DNA of 64,000 nt from Bacteroidota bacterium (GTDB lineage: Bacteria > Bacteroidota > Bacteroidia > B-17B0 > Aurantibacillaceae): contig JAFLBH010000005.1 of assembly GCA_017303905.1 (NCBI GenBank), positions 291,151 to 355,150 on the forward strand, in the 5' to 3' direction. The notes beneath the pieces were generated by a model. It ran no database searches. It worked only from the letters and a program-made list of their open reading frames with translations, and was not told the DNA's origin. Every line of letters starts with the position of its first letter. Position 1 is the stretch's first letter. The position numbers were made by a program, and so were the translations under genes. Of the stretch, positions 45,542 to 55,696 are shown piece by piece.

Positions 45542-46798
45542 ATGGAAGGCGCAAACTTAATTGAATCGTTTTCGGAGTTTAAAGACATCAAAAACATCGA
45601 TCGTGCTACATTAATGAGTATCATTGAAGACGTTTTTCGCAGCATGCTTGTGAAAAGATTCGGCACCGATAAAAATTTTGACATCATTGTAAACCCGGAT
45701 AAAGGTGATATTGAAATCTGGAAAAACCGTCAGATTGTTGATGATGAGTTTGCTGAAGATTCTTTCGACTATGATGAAAACCGTCACATCAGCTTATCAG
45801 ATGCTAAAAAAATTGAACCTGATTTTGAAATTGGTGAAGACGTGTCTGAACCTGTTAAATTGGAAGATTTCGGACGCCGTGCAGTATTGGCTATCCGTCA
45901 GAATTTAGTTCAAAAAATTCTTGAGCTTGAAAAGAGTGAAGTATATAACAAATATAAAGAGCGTGTTGGTGAAGTTATTACTGCTGAAGTATATCAAGTA
46001 TGGAAAAAAGAAATCATGTTGATCGATGATGAAGGCAATGAGTTAATCTTACCTAAAACCGAGCAAATCCCATCTGATTTCTTTAAAAAAGGCGATACGG
46101 TGAAAGCTGTAGTTTCTAAAGTAGAAATGAAAGGCGGATCACCTTCTATTATCGTATCTCGTACATCGCCTGTTTTCTTAGAAAGACTATTTGAAACAGA
46201 AGTACCTGAAATTTTTGACGGATTAATTACCATTAAGAAAATTGTTCGTGAACCGGGCGAACGTGCTAAAGTAGCCGTTGAAAGTTACGACGATAGAATT
46301 GATCCTGTAGGAGCTTGCGTTGGTATGAAGGGTTCTCGTATTCACGGTATCGTTCGTGAATTGAAAAACGAAAATATTGACGTAATTAATTACACGGCTA
46401 ATTCAAGTTTATTAATTCAACGTGCATTAAGTCCTGCTAAAGTAACCTCAATTAAAATTGATGATGAGAATAAGCGTGCTGATGTATTCTTACGCCCTGA
46501 TCAAATTTCATTAGCTATCGGTAAAGGTGGATTTAACATCAAATTAGCTAGCAAATTAACCGGATATGAAATCGACGTTTACCGTGATACTGACACTGAT
46601 GTAGAAACTGAAGACGTAGATCTTGATGAATTTGCAGACGAAATTGAACCAGCTATTATTGATGAACTAAAGGCGATTGGTTGCGATACTGCAAAATCAG
46701 TGCTTGAATTAAGTGATGATGAAATTAAGCGTCGTACAGGATTAGAAGAAGAAGCGATTTCTGATTTAAGACGAGTATTAGAGTCTGAATTCGAATAA
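45542..46798 (+). CDS. nusA: Transcription elongation/termination factor NusA
   Basis: 418 residues. N-terminal RNA polymerase-binding domain (1-~130), S1 domain (~135-200, GEVITAEVYQVWKKEIMLI), two KH domains (~205-345; GACVGMKGSRIHGIV and SLAIGKGGFNIKLASKLTG), and a short C-terminal helix-hairpin region (EIKRRTGLEEEAISDLRRV). Lacks the long acidic repeats of E. coli NusA, as usual outside Proteobacteria. NusA commonly affects terminators in its own leader, which makes the upstream hairpin of interest. Confidence 0.96.
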   Translation: MEGANLIESFSEFKDIKNIDRATLMSIIEDVFRSMLVKRFGTDKNFDIIVNPDKGDIEIWKNRQIVDDEFAEDSFDYDENRHISLSDAKKIEPDFEIGEDVSEPVKLEDFGRRAVLAIRQNLVQKILELEKSEVYNKYKERVGEVITAEVYQVWKKEIMLIDDEGNELILPKTEQIPSDFFKKGDTVKAVVSKVEMKGGSPSIIVSRTSPVFLERLFETEVPEIFDGLITIKKIVREPGERAKVAVESYDDRIDPVGACVGMKGSRIHGIVRELKNENIDVINYTANSSLLIQRALSPAKVTSIKIDDENKRADVFLRPDQISLAIGKGGFNIKLASKLTGYEIDVYRDTDTDVETEDVDLDEFADEIEPAIIDELKAIGCDTAKSVLELSDDEIKRRTGLEEEAISDLRRVLESEFE

Positions 46799-46850
46799 TT
46801 AAATAATTAACGCGCTTTATAATAAAAAAGAAAAGGAGTAAAAAACAAAT

Positions 46851-49610
46851 ATGTCAGAAGGATCAAAACAACTTCGCTTAACCAAAGTTGCCAAGGAATT
46901 TAACTTATCCCTCGGGAAAATAGTTGAATTTCTTACCGCAAAAGGCAAACCGGTTGAGAATAACCCGAATGCAAAAATCGGGGAGGAAGAATATTCTTTA
47001 TTATTAAAAGAATTTTCAAGCGATAAAAGTGCGCGTGAAGAAGCTGAGCAAGTTTCCCAAACTATCAATAAGGTTAAACGCGAAACTATTGTCTTGGATG
47101 ATAAAAAAGCCAAACAAAAAGAAGCTGAAAAGCAAGCTGAAGAGGTTGTAATAAAAGAAATAGCACCGGCTAAAGTTGCAACCAAAACCAAAAAAGTTGA
47201 GGAAGAAAAAACTGAAGTTGTAAAAACCGAAGTTGATAATCTTGAAGGACCAAAAGTATTAGGTAAAGTTGATTTGAGTAGTATCAATACAAAAACTAAA
47301 CCTGATAAAAAATCGAAAAAGGAAGCAGAGAAAACAGAAGAGGAACCTAAGAAAGGTAAAAAGAAAGTAGAAGTTGTTGAAGAACCTGTTATTGAATCTC
47401 CTGTTTCTGAAACTCCGGTTGTGGAAGAAGAAAAAGTTGATTTTCTTGAAACACGCTACGAAAAACTTGACGGTCCGAAAATTTTAGGTAAAGTTAATTT
47501 ACCGGTTAAGGACGATAAGAAAAAACCTTCACAAGCTGATTTAAATGCCGATAAGAAAAAACGCAAGCGTATTCGTAAAGGTGGTTTATCAGAGGAGGAA
47601 ATTAAAAAAGTAGGTAAAGAGCAAGCTGATAAAGCGAAGGAACGTGCAAAAGAAAAATATGGAGATCCTCGTAAAAAAGGCGCAGCTAAACCACGTCATG
47701 AGTTAACCGAAGAAGAAATTCAAAATCAAATTAAAGAAACCTTAGCTCGATTAAGTCAGAAAGGTTCTAAGTCTAAAACTTCTAAGTACCGTCGCGAAAA
47801 ACGTGATGAAGTACGTGAACGTTTGGCTGAAGAACAAGAGTTAATGGAAGCTGACAAGAAATTGCTTCGTGTTGCCGAATTCGTATCTGCAAACCAAATG
47901 GCGCAGATGATGAATGTGCCGGTAACAAATATTATTTCAACGTGTATGGCTCTTGGATTATTCGTATCCATTAACCAACGATTGGATGCCGAAACTATTT
48001 CAATCGTTGCTGAAGAATTTGGATATAAGGTTGAATTTGCCTCTGCTGAAGATGTTGAAAGTGTTAAAGAAGAAGAAGTAGACAAACCTGAAGATTTAGA
48101 ATGGCGCCCGCCTATCGTTACCGTAATGGGTCACGTTGATCACGGGAAAACATCTTTACTTGATTTTATCCGTAAAGCAAATGTAGTTGCCGGAGAAGCC
48201 GGAGGTATTACTCAGCATATCGGTGCTTATAACGTAAAATTGCCAACAGGCCGTTCAATCACATTCTTAGATACTCCCGGTCACGAAGCGTTTACCGCGA
48301 TGCGTGCACGTGGTGCTAAAGTAACCGACGTTGCCATTATTGTGGTAGCTGCCGATGATAGCATCATGCCTCAAACAAAAGAGGCGATTAATCACGCTCA
48401 AGCTGCCGGTGTACCAATGATTTTTGCAATCAACAAAATTGATAAGCCCGGCGCAAATCCGGATAAGATTCGTGAAGGTTTATCGGTGATGAATATTTTA
48501 GTGGAAGAATGGGGTGGAAAATATCAGTGTCAGGAAGTTTCTGCGAAACAAGGAAAAAACATTGACCTCTTATTAGAGAAAGTATTGTTGGAATCTGAAA
48601 TGATGGATTTAAAAGCAAATCCTAAACGTCACGCTTCCGGCAGTATTATTGAAGCATCGATGGAAGAAGGTCGCGGTTACGTTGCAACCATTCTTGTACA
48701 AAACGGAACCCTGCGTATTGGAGATGTTATGTTAGCCGGATCTTACAGCGGTAAAGTTCGTGCCATGTTCAACGAGCGTGGCGTGAAAGTTACGGAAGCC
48801 GGACCATCTACGCCTGTTAAAGTATTAGGATTAAGCGGTGCACCAACAGCAGGTGATAAATTCAACGTGATGGAAGATGAACGTGAAGCACGTGAAATCG
48901 CAACACGTCGTTTACAATTACAACGTGAACAAGGTATCCGTACACATAAACATATTACATTAGATGAAATTGGTCGCCGTTTAGCGATTGGTGATTTCAA
49001 AGAATTAAACATCATTGTTAAAGGTGATGTGGATGGTTCTATTGAGGCCTTGGCAGATTCATTGTTGAAATTATCAACTGAAAAAGTTCAGGTAAACATC
49101 ATTCACAAATCAGTAGGTGCCATCAGTGAAAGTGATGTATTATTAGCATCTGCTTCAAATGCTATCATCGTAGGCTTCCAGGTTCGTCCTTCTACGAATG
49201 CTCGTAAATTAGCTGAGACAGAAGAAATCGATATCCGATTGTATTCTATCATCTACGACGCTATTAACGAAGTAAAAGCGGCCATGGAAGGAATGTTGGC
49301 GCCTGAGTTTGAAGAAAAAATCACTTGTAATATCGAAATCCGTGAAGTGTTTAATATTACCAAAGTTGGAACTATTGCGGGTTGTTATGTGTTAGATGGT
49401 AAAGTAAACCGTAACACTAAAGTTCGTATTATACGTGATGGTATTGTAGTTCACTCCGGAGCACTTGGTTCATTGAAACGCTTTAAAGATGATGTGAAAG
49501 AAGTGGCCGCAGGCTATGAGTGCGGATTAAACATCGAAGGATATAACGACATAAAAGTTGGCGATATCATTGAAGGATACGAAATGGTAGAAGTAAAAGC
49601 CAAACTTTAA
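46851..49610 (+). CDS. infB: Translation initiation factor IF-2
   Basis: 919 residues. Short N-terminal helical domain ([20 protein letters not shown]), a long Lys/Glu-rich linker (~60-400), then the GTPase domain (G1 GHVDHGKT near residue 427, G3 DTPGHEAF, G4 NKID). Domains II-IV follow, with the C-terminal initiator-tRNA-binding region ending [19 protein letters not shown]-dependent placement of initiator tRNA on the 30S subunit. Minus-strand open frames opposite the linker are composition shadows. Confidence 0.97.
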   Translation: MSEGSKQLRLTKVAKEFNLSLGKIVEFLTAKGKPVENNPNAKIGEEEYSLLLKEFSSDKSAREEAEQVSQTINKVKRETIVLDDKKAKQKEAEKQAEEVVIKEIAPAKVATKTKKVEEEKTEVVKTEVDNLEGPKVLGKVDLSSINTKTKPDKKSKKEAEKTEEEPKKGKKKVEVVEEPVIESPVSETPVVEEEKVDFLETRYEKLDGPKILGKVNLPVKDDKKKPSQADLNADKKKRKRIRKGGLSEEEIKKVGKEQADKAKERAKEKYGDPRKKGAAKPRHELTEEEIQNQIKETLARLSQKGSKSKTSKYRREKRDEVRERLAEEQELMEADKKLLRVAEFVSANQMAQMMNVPVTNIISTCMALGLFVSINQRLDAETISIVAEEFGYKVEFASAEDVESVKEEEVDKPEDLEWRPPIVTVMGHVDHGKTSLLDFIRKANVVAGEAGGITQHIGAYNVKLPTGRSITFLDTPGHEAFTAMRARGAKVTDVAIIVVAADDSIMPQTKEAINHAQAAGVPMIFAINKIDKPGANPDKIREGLSVMNILVEEWGGKYQCQEVSAKQGKNIDLLLEKVLLESEMMDLKANPKRHASGSIIEASMEEGRGYVATILVQNGTLRIGDVMLAGSYSGKVRAMFNERGVKVTEAGPSTPVKVLGLSGAPTAGDKFNVMEDEREAREIATRRLQLQREQGIRTHKHITLDEIGRRLAIGDFKELNIIVKGDVDGSIEALADSLLKLSTEKVQVNIIHKSVGAISESDVLLASASNAIIVGFQVRPSTNARKLAETEEIDIRLYSIIYDAINEVKAAMEGMLAPEFEEKITCNIEIREVFNITKVGTIAGCYVLDGKVNRNTKVRIIRDGIVVHSGALGSLKRFKDDVKEVAAGYECGLNIEGYNDIKVGDIIEGYEMVEVKAKL

Positions 49611-49644
49611 TTAAATTTCGGCGGTAAAATATAGTACTGTGTAT

Positions 49645-49652
49645 TATATTTG
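49645..49652 (+). promoter_or_regulatory. -7 promoter box of tRNA-Ala
   Basis: TATATTTG, 35 nt upstream of the mature 5' end. No good -33 element. Confidence 0.45.
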
Positions 49653-49685
49653 CCGCCGCAAAATGTTCATTTCAAAAATTAAATC

Positions 49686-49762
<77 letters not shown>

Positions 49763-49764
49763 CT

Positions 49765-49795
49765 AAAATCCCTGCTTCGTGCGGGGATTTTATTT
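49765..49795. terminator. Bidirectional terminator after tRNA-Ala
   Basis: AAAATCCCTGC pairs with GCGGGGATTTT around TTCGT. It serves tRNA-Ala on the plus strand and the HxlR regulator, which ends at 49795, on the minus strand. Confidence 0.75.
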
Positions 49796-50169
49796 TAAAG
49801 CTGTTTCTTCTGCTTTTTGAGTTTCTCATCGCTTATACCAAATTCTTTCATTAACGAAACTCCATAATTCCGTATGTGGTCAATTACTTTTATCGACTTC
49901 AATCCGCGCTTTGTTAAACTGTATTCAACGCGTGGCGGAACTTCAGCGAAGATTTTTCTACTAATAAAACCATCAACCTCTAACTCCCTTAATTGTGAAC
50001 TGAGCATTTTATCCGATATACGCGGTAAACTGCTTTTTAATTCCTTATATCGTAAGGTTTTTTCTTTGAGTCGCCATAAAATAGGCATTTTCCAGGTGCC
50101 ACCAATTCTATCCATAGCAAACTCCACCGGGTTATAATACAACTTATTGTTAAAATGAAAATCAGGCAT
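49795..50169 (-). CDS. HxlR-family transcriptional regulator (no cysteines)
   Basis: 124 residues, winged helix-turn-helix. Family core NPVEFAMDRIGGTWKMPILWRLKEKTLRYKELKSSLPRISDKMLSSQLRELE and the wing RVEYSLTKRG. Many HxlR proteins sense thiol-reactive compounds through an N-terminal Cys just before the PVE motif. Here that position is Asn and the protein has no Cys at all, so it must sense something else. Divergent from the bestrophin operon with dyads between. Confidence 0.92.
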   Translation of the reverse strand: MPDFHFNNKLYYNPVEFAMDRIGGTWKMPILWRLKEKTLRYKELKSSLPRISDKMLSSQLRELEVDGFISRKIFAEVPPRVEYSLTKRGLKSIKVIDHIRNYGVSLMKEFGISDEKLKKQKKQL

Positions 50170-50178
50170 AATTTATAT

Positions 50179-50207
50179 TAAGTTAGTAACTTACTTTAAA
50201 GTTAGTA
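50179..50207. promoter_or_regulatory. Operator-like dyads between hxlR-type gene and bestrophin gene
   Basis: A perfect inverted repeat TAAGTTA-G-TAACTTA (50179-50193), the palindrome ACTTTAAAGT (50193-50202), and direct copies of AAGTTAGTA (50180-50188 and 50199-50207), 19 bp apart, two helical turns. A TACT-N8-AGTA arrangement is embedded, similar to sites reported for HxlR-family regulators (TACT-N7-AGTA). Confidence 0.6.
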
Positions 50208-50252
50208 TTAAATTCGTAAAAGCAAAATTTAGCAACTTTATAAAAACAAACA

Positions 50253-51275
50253 ATGCATTCAGGTAAAAACTATTCGCTTAAAGAAGTTCTTTTCTGGACA
50301 AGAAGAGACATCTATTTCCTCTTGTCAATATCTGCTATCCCAACCCTCTTATATATATTTTTAGATTGGAAATGGCTTTCCATTCCTTGGCTGCCAATCG
50401 CATTACTAGGTACTGCTGTTGCCTTTGCGGTTGGTTTTCGGAACAACGCATCGTATGATCGTATGTGGGAAGCACGTAAAGCCTGGGGCGCCATTGTTAA
50501 CGGAAGCAGAAGCTGGGGCATTATGGTGAAAGATTATGTAAGTAATAAACATGCGGCAGTGAAATTAAGCGATGCTGATTTAAAAATTGTGCAAATGCAA
50601 CTTATCAATCGTCACATTGCCTGGCTAACCGCACTTCGTTTCCAATTAAGAGAAGCCAGAGCCTGGGAGGCTATTTATAAAAAACACAATCAGGAATATA
50701 AAAACAAATGGTTCAGTGTAAAGGAACATAACACTAAGTTAGAAGAAGAATTAAAAAACTATTTGTCACAGGAAGAGTTTAATCATGTGATGTCGAAAAC
50801 AAATAAGGCGGCGCAAATTATCGCCTTGCAATCACAACAACTTAAAAATTTATTAGAGCAAGGTTATATCGAAGATTTCAGACACATGGAACTGGAAAAA
50901 ATGTTAATTGAATTTTTAAATCAACAAGGTGTTTCAGAAAGAATTAAAAATTTTCCGTATCCAAGACAATATGCTACTCTCAATTTATATTTCATTCGCA
51001 TTTTTTCCATTCTTGTTCCGCTTGGTATGATGAAGGAGTTTGACAAATTAGGAGAACATTTAATTTGGCTCTCGATTCCTTTCAGCGCTCTATCTACTTG
51101 GATTTTCACTACCATGGAAAAAATCGGTGAGTCTACTGAAAGTCCTTTTGAAGGAAGCGCCAATGATGTTCCAATTACTGCGATCAGCCGAACCATTGAA
51201 ATTGACTTGCTTGAAATGTTTAATCAAAGTAATATCCCTGCTCCTATCAAATCTGAAAACAATATCTTAATATAA
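50253..51275 (+). CDS. Bestrophin-family channel (UPF0187)
   Basis: 340 residues. The N-terminus has two hydrophobic helices (~25-75), then the signature GFRNNASYDRMWEARKAWG. Two more hydrophobic segments lie near residues 245-285 (LNLYFIRIFSILVPLGMM...IWLSIPFSALSTWIF) and PFEGSANDVP follows. Bestrophins form pentameric anion channels that carry Cl- and HCO3-. Its stop is only 5 nt from a beta-carbonic anhydrase, so a bicarbonate role is more likely than chloride alone. First gene of a three-gene operon opposite the HxlR regulator. Confidence 0.88.
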   Translation: MHSGKNYSLKEVLFWTRRDIYFLLSISAIPTLLYIFLDWKWLSIPWLPIALLGTAVAFAVGFRNNASYDRMWEARKAWGAIVNGSRSWGIMVKDYVSNKHAAVKLSDADLKIVQMQLINRHIAWLTALRFQLREARAWEAIYKKHNQEYKNKWFSVKEHNTKLEEELKNYLSQEEFNHVMSKTNKAAQIIALQSQQLKNLLEQGYIEDFRHMELEKMLIEFLNQQGVSERIKNFPYPRQYATLNLYFIRIFSILVPLGMMKEFDKLGEHLIWLSIPFSALSTWIFTTMEKIGESTESPFEGSANDVPITAISRTIEIDLLEMFNQSNIPAPIKSENNILI

Positions 51276-51280
51276 TTCAC

Positions 51281-51907
51281 ATGAAAATAGAAGACGTTTT
51301 TAAAAACAATCAAAAATGGATTGCCGAAAAATTAGCAATTAATCCAAATTATTTCGAAGAACTTTCAAAAGGACAAGCACCCGAATTCCTTTATATTGGC
51401 TGCTCTGATAGTCGCGTGACCGCCGAGGATATTATGGGCGTACAACCCGGAGAAGTGTTTGTACATCGTAACATCGCGAATCTGGTAAACAATATTGACT
51501 TAAATGTTATGTCAGTCGTAAATTATTCTGTACGTCATTTAAAAGTTAATCACGTTGTTGTATGCGGGCATTATAATTGTGGTGGAGTTAAAGCCGCTAT
51601 GCAGTCAGTTGACTTAGGCATTTTAAATCCATGGTTGAGAAATATCCGAGATGTTTATCGTTTACACAAGAATGAATTAAATGCGATACAAAATGAAACG
51701 CAACGTTATAACCGCTTGGTGGAATTAAATGTACAGGAACAATGTGTGAATCTTATAAAAACGGCTGCCGTTCAACAAGCATACAAAGAAAGAGGATTAC
51801 TGGTGCACGGTTGGGTTTTTGATGTTAACACAGGGAAATTAATAGACCTGAAAATCAATTTTGAAAACGTATTAAAGAACATCATGGAAATTTACAGATT
51901 GGATTAA
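51281..51907 (+). CDS. Beta-class carbonic anhydrase
   Basis: 208 residues. Zinc ligands Cys41, His97 and Cys100 (IGCSDSRV and CGHYNCGGV), with the Asp43-Arg45 dyad. Reversible hydration of CO2 to bicarbonate. No signal peptide, so cytoplasmic. Sits 5 nt after the bestrophin gene and 1 nt before the oxidoreductase gene. Confidence 0.95.
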   Translation: MKIEDVFKNNQKWIAEKLAINPNYFEELSKGQAPEFLYIGCSDSRVTAEDIMGVQPGEVFVHRNIANLVNNIDLNVMSVVNYSVRHLKVNHVVVCGHYNCGGVKAAMQSVDLGILNPWLRNIRDVYRLHKNELNAIQNETQRYNRLVELNVQEQCVNLIKTAAVQQAYKERGLLVHGWVFDVNTGKLIDLKINFENVLKNIMEIYRLD

Positions 51908-51908
51908 C

Positions 51909-52526
51909 ATGAAAATTGCAATTATAGGAACAGGAAACGTAGGTGGCGCCTTAGCTACCAAGTGGGCGAAGTGCGGTCATGAAATTACATTAGGCGTACG
52001 CGATACAACTAATTTCAAGGGAAAAGAATTGCTAAACAACCCAAACACAACAGTTGATACCATTACTCAAGCCGTAAAAAAATCTGAAATTATTTTAATA
52101 GCAACACCAGCAATTACCGCAGTAGAAGTTGCGCAATCATTAGGAAATACAGAAGGCAAAGTTATTATTGACACCATGAATATTGTGATGGGAAAAGGTC
52201 CTTCCGGATTCAGTAACACCACCGATGCAATTCTTGTCAATACCCAAACTAAGGATGTTGTTAAATGTTTTAATACGACCGGATTTAATAATATGGTAAA
52301 CCCGGTATATAACAACACGGCAATTGATGTATTTGTTGCTGGAGACAGCTTAAAAGGAAAGGATATCGCCACACAGCTGGCAAAAGACGCAGGATTTGGC
52401 GAATGCTATTCTGTAGGCGGGAATGACCGATTTGAACTCATGGAGAAATTCGCTTTCTTTTGGATTAACCTGGCCATGTTTAAAGGACAAGGCAGAGACA
52501 TTGCATTTAAGCTTTTGAAGCGATAA
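51909..52526 (+). CDS. NADP-binding oxidoreductase, F420H2:NADP+ oxidoreductase-like
   Basis: 205 residues. Rossmann GTGNVGGALATKWAKCGHEITLGVRD at the start, then a region resembling coenzyme F420-dependent NADP reductases (IDTMNIVMGKGPSGFSNTT, KCFNTTGFNNM, VFVAGD). Bacteroidota generally lack F420, so the hydride acceptor is uncertain and the real reaction unknown. Last gene of the bestrophin-carbonic anhydrase operon. Confidence 0.8.
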   Translation: MKIAIIGTGNVGGALATKWAKCGHEITLGVRDTTNFKGKELLNNPNTTVDTITQAVKKSEIILIATPAITAVEVAQSLGNTEGKVIIDTMNIVMGKGPSGFSNTTDAILVNTQTKDVVKCFNTTGFNNMVNPVYNNTAIDVFVAGDSLKGKDIATQLAKDAGFGECYSVGGNDRFELMEKFAFFWINLAMFKGQGRDIAFKLLKR

Positions 52527-52591
52527 TCAATTCGTTACTTACCCCAAAACGGGTGATGAATTTCACCTTTTTATTTACGACATTTGTATAG

Positions 52592-55500
52592 ATGCCTAAA
52601 TTCTTTCGTCTATACTTTATACTTGTAGTTTTTACGCTTAACAAGGTTATTGCACAAGACCATGGTTTTTTTAATCAGGTTTGGCTGGAGGAAGGCTTGT
52701 CACAAAGCAGTATCAGCTCCATCGTACAAGATAAGAAAGGCCTCATGTGGTTTGGTACACAAGACGGTTTAAATCGTTACGACGGTCGATTGATTGAGCA
52801 CTACAATTTTAAACCTTTCGATTCTAAATCTATCAGCGGTGATGATATTACCGGATTTTGTATTAAAGATAATAAGCTTTACGTAATTAGCTCGGGCGGA
52901 TTGGACGTTATGGATTTAAACAACCAAAGCGTGGTTCACTACAAAGAAATTATCAAAGAAAAAGAAAAACCTGCTATCATCTCTCGCATTTGGAATATCA
53001 ATGGCATCATTTACTTAAACACTAATAAAGGATTTACAAAACTTACCGAAAGCAACAATTCATTTAAAATTGAACCTATCCATTTTAAAGAGAAAGAAAA
53101 AAGCGAGTTACGAACTAATGTTTATTCTCTCTGCTATAGTGGGAATAATTCGATTTATGCCGCGACTAATAAAGGGCTATTTGTTATGGATTACGGCAAA
53201 ACTGAATTTTCTCCTGTATTCGATATCAATACCCTTGTAAAAACAGACGCTAATTCTGCCATCGATTGCCAAACTATTCTTTTTAAAAACAATAAAATTT
53301 ATTTTTCCATTGCTCAATCATTTTATGTTTTAGATATTCCGACATCACACATTAAAATGATTCCGCTACCATCATTTGCCCCTTCAATCATCAATCACAG
53401 TTACATCGATAATCTTGGTAAAATTTGGTTAGGAACGAATGGAGCCGGACTATTCCGATTAAGTGGCACTCTAAAAGATTCCATTTATCTGGAAAAATCA
53501 TTTAACAAAAATTCAAATGAACAATTTGGGTTGAAGAGCAATGATATTTCAAGTATTTACCAAAACACTATCTCCAATTCCGATATTGTTTGGATTGGTA
53601 CACGGGATGCCGGCGTGTTTAATTACAGCTATTCTAAAAATTCATTCGACCTAGCATCCTCTATTTTAAAAAGCAACGAGCCAAACTATTTTGGTATTGT
53701 AAAAGACAAAGATGGAGTAATATGGTCGGGATTTAATTATGGAATTCTGAAACTTGACAGGAAAAATAAATCGTTTTATCTCATTAACCTTACCGGGCAG
53801 CTAAGTAAAATTCAGAGATTTATTGAAGCAATTTATTGTGATGATGAAAATACAGTTTGGACAGGTTTCGGTAATTCACTCTATAAAATCGACAAGAAGA
53901 ACAACACTTTAATTCCTGTACTGGAAAATATTTATCCCGGTAAACGTAACCAAGTCTTTAGAATCTTAAAATATAGCGACAGCGAAATATTACTATGTAA
54001 CACGCAAGGTGTTTTAATTTACAATATTAAAAACGGAGCAACTGAATACAGAAACGAAGCGGATGTAAATGGTGAAAAGGTAAAAATAGAAGGTTCTAAT
54101 TCATTCTTTATCGACAGCAAAAAAAACTGGTGGATTGGTAGCGCACGTGGCTTATTGTATATAAACAATACAACCGGAAAAGGAAAATACTTTACGCATG
54201 TTGTAGATGACACCAACAGTCTTGTTTCAAGTCGCATCATGGATATCAACGAAACTAAAACCGGGGATATTGCTGTTGCCACTACGAAAGGATTAAGTAT
54301 TTTAAATAATCCTGACGGACAAACTAAATTCAGAAATTACCATAACGTCAAAGGCTTATCAAACAATTTTATTTACGGTTTATTGCGTGATGATAAAGGG
54401 AATTTCTGGATGAGCACGAATCTTGGCATTTCAGTTTACAATCCCGATAAAAATGAATTCAAAAGCTACAGTGCTTCCGATGGCGTTTGTATCAATGAGT
54501 TTAACTCTGCAGGCTTCCATAAATCGTTTGATGGTGAATTACTATTTGGAGGCATTGGCGGCTTAGTAAGTATTTATCCAAATAAGCAAATCATTAATAA
54601 AGTTGTACCTAATGTTTTTCTTAAGTCATTAAAGATTGAAAATTATAATGATAGCATTACAATCAATCTTAATTCACTGGAATTAGATTATAACCAAAAC
54701 AAAATCAACTTTGAGTTTGTTGTACCCGATTTCCAAGGTGCTGATAATATTAACTTGTTTTACCGATTTAAACCCAGCGGTAAATGGACAAAAATAAATC
54801 CTTCGAAAGTTTTTTCACTCACCTTTGCCAAATTAGCGCCGGGCTCTTATAATTTGGAAATTAAAGCAGTAAACTCAGAAGGGATTGAATCTAAACCTCT
54901 CGCCTACTCCTTCACAATTAATCCGCCTTTTTGGAATACCTGGTGGTTTTTTGTTTTAATCATCGTTGGAATTATTTTAGCAAGCTGGGGTATTTACCGA
55001 ATTCGCTTACATAATAAAATTGAGCACATTAAAGAAGTAGAAAGAGTACGTAAAGAAGAAAATGAAAAAGTACGTAAAGCCGCGGCTCTTGATTTACATG
55101 ATGAATTTGGAAATGGATTAACCCGCATCTCAATGCTAATTGAAATGGCACGGATTCATATCCCAAAAGAAAATAAAGAAGCTAACGGAATACTTGATGT
55201 CATCTCACAAAATTCTCAACGTTTATATCAAGGCACTAAGGATTTTATTTGGTCTATCAATCCCGGTAATGATAATCTTTACGAAATAATTATCAGGGTA
55301 AAAGACTTTGGTGACGAATTATTTTACGGAACCGGATGCACATTTGAAGTTGAAGGACTGAATGATGAACTAAAAAACATCAAACAATTACCAAGTGCCG
55401 GACGAAACATTACAATGATATTTAAGGAAGCTTTGTCGAATATTGTAAAACATTCAAAGGCCAATAAGGTGAACCTTACTATTACACCAAATGGCTCTAG

Positions 55501-55696
55501 CATTTATGTAAAATTAAAAGATAACGGCATCGGATTTGAAGAGAAAGCAGGGAAAAATAGTTTTGGATTATCTAACATGCAGCAACGCGCCAGTCGTGCC
55601 TCTGCAAACATAAATATTCGTTCAGAAAAAAATAACGGAACAGAAATAACCTTAAGCATTCAAAAATCACTTAATACAATTTCGCATGAAAACTAA
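52592..55696 (+). CDS. Hybrid-style propeller sensor histidine kinase (HisKA_3 type)
   Basis: 1034 residues. Signal peptide (ending VIAQ), a large two-component-regulator propeller (about 20-660), a Y_Y_Y domain (~690-770), a membrane helix (~784-805), a HisKA_3 region with phosphoacceptor His836 in LDLHDEFGNGLTRISML, and a HATPase domain (FKEALSNIVKHSKANKV ... KDNGIGFEE; SFGLSNMQQRA). Unlike hybrid two-component systems, the receiver is in a separate gene. It is cotranscribed with a NarL-type regulator overlapping by 11 nt. The input ligand is unknown; such propellers often sense extracellular polymers. Confidence 0.92.
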   Translation: MPKFFRLYFILVVFTLNKVIAQDHGFFNQVWLEEGLSQSSISSIVQDKKGLMWFGTQDGLNRYDGRLIEHYNFKPFDSKSISGDDITGFCIKDNKLYVISSGGLDVMDLNNQSVVHYKEIIKEKEKPAIISRIWNINGIIYLNTNKGFTKLTESNNSFKIEPIHFKEKEKSELRTNVYSLCYSGNNSIYAATNKGLFVMDYGKTEFSPVFDINTLVKTDANSAIDCQTILFKNNKIYFSIAQSFYVLDIPTSHIKMIPLPSFAPSIINHSYIDNLGKIWLGTNGAGLFRLSGTLKDSIYLEKSFNKNSNEQFGLKSNDISSIYQNTISNSDIVWIGTRDAGVFNYSYSKNSFDLASSILKSNEPNYFGIVKDKDGVIWSGFNYGILKLDRKNKSFYLINLTGQLSKIQRFIEAIYCDDENTVWTGFGNSLYKIDKKNNTLIPVLENIYPGKRNQVFRILKYSDSEILLCNTQGVLIYNIKNGATEYRNEADVNGEKVKIEGSNSFFIDSKKNWWIGSARGLLYINNTTGKGKYFTHVVDDTNSLVSSRIMDINETKTGDIAVATTKGLSILNNPDGQTKFRNYHNVKGLSNNFIYGLLRDDKGNFWMSTNLGISVYNPDKNEFKSYSASDGVCINEFNSAGFHKSFDGELLFGGIGGLVSIYPNKQIINKVVPNVFLKSLKIENYNDSITINLNSLELDYNQNKINFEFVVPDFQGADNINLFYRFKPSGKWTKINPSKVFSLTFAKLAPGSYNLEIKAVNSEGIESKPLAYSFTINPPFWNTWWFFVLIIVGIILASWGIYRIRLHNKIEHIKEVERVRKEENEKVRKAAALDLHDEFGNGLTRISMLIEMARIHIPKENKEANGILDVISQNSQRLYQGTKDFIWSINPGNDNLYEIIIRVKDFGDELFYGTGCTFEVEGLNDELKNIKQLPSAGRNITMIFKEALSNIVKHSKANKVNLTITPNGSSIYVKLKDNGIGFEEKAGKNSFGLSNMQQRASRASANINIRSEKNNGTEITLSIQKSLNTISHEN

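Noticed and set aside
46817..47287. 156-aa minus-strand open frame opposite infB
   Set aside because: It is the complement of the Lys/Glu-rich IF-2 linker; its Ser/Phe-rich composition is what that complement gives. No start signal or family features.
49620..49658. CGGCGG...CCGCCG pair after infB as an intrinsic terminator
   Set aside because: The loop is about 27 nt and there is no T tract after the right arm; it overlaps the tRNA-Ala promoter.
49795..52526. Defence system reading of the HxlR-bestrophin-CA-oxidoreductase cluster
   Set aside because: All three operon genes have housekeeping or transport families, with no nuclease, toxin or sensor typical of anti-phage systems.
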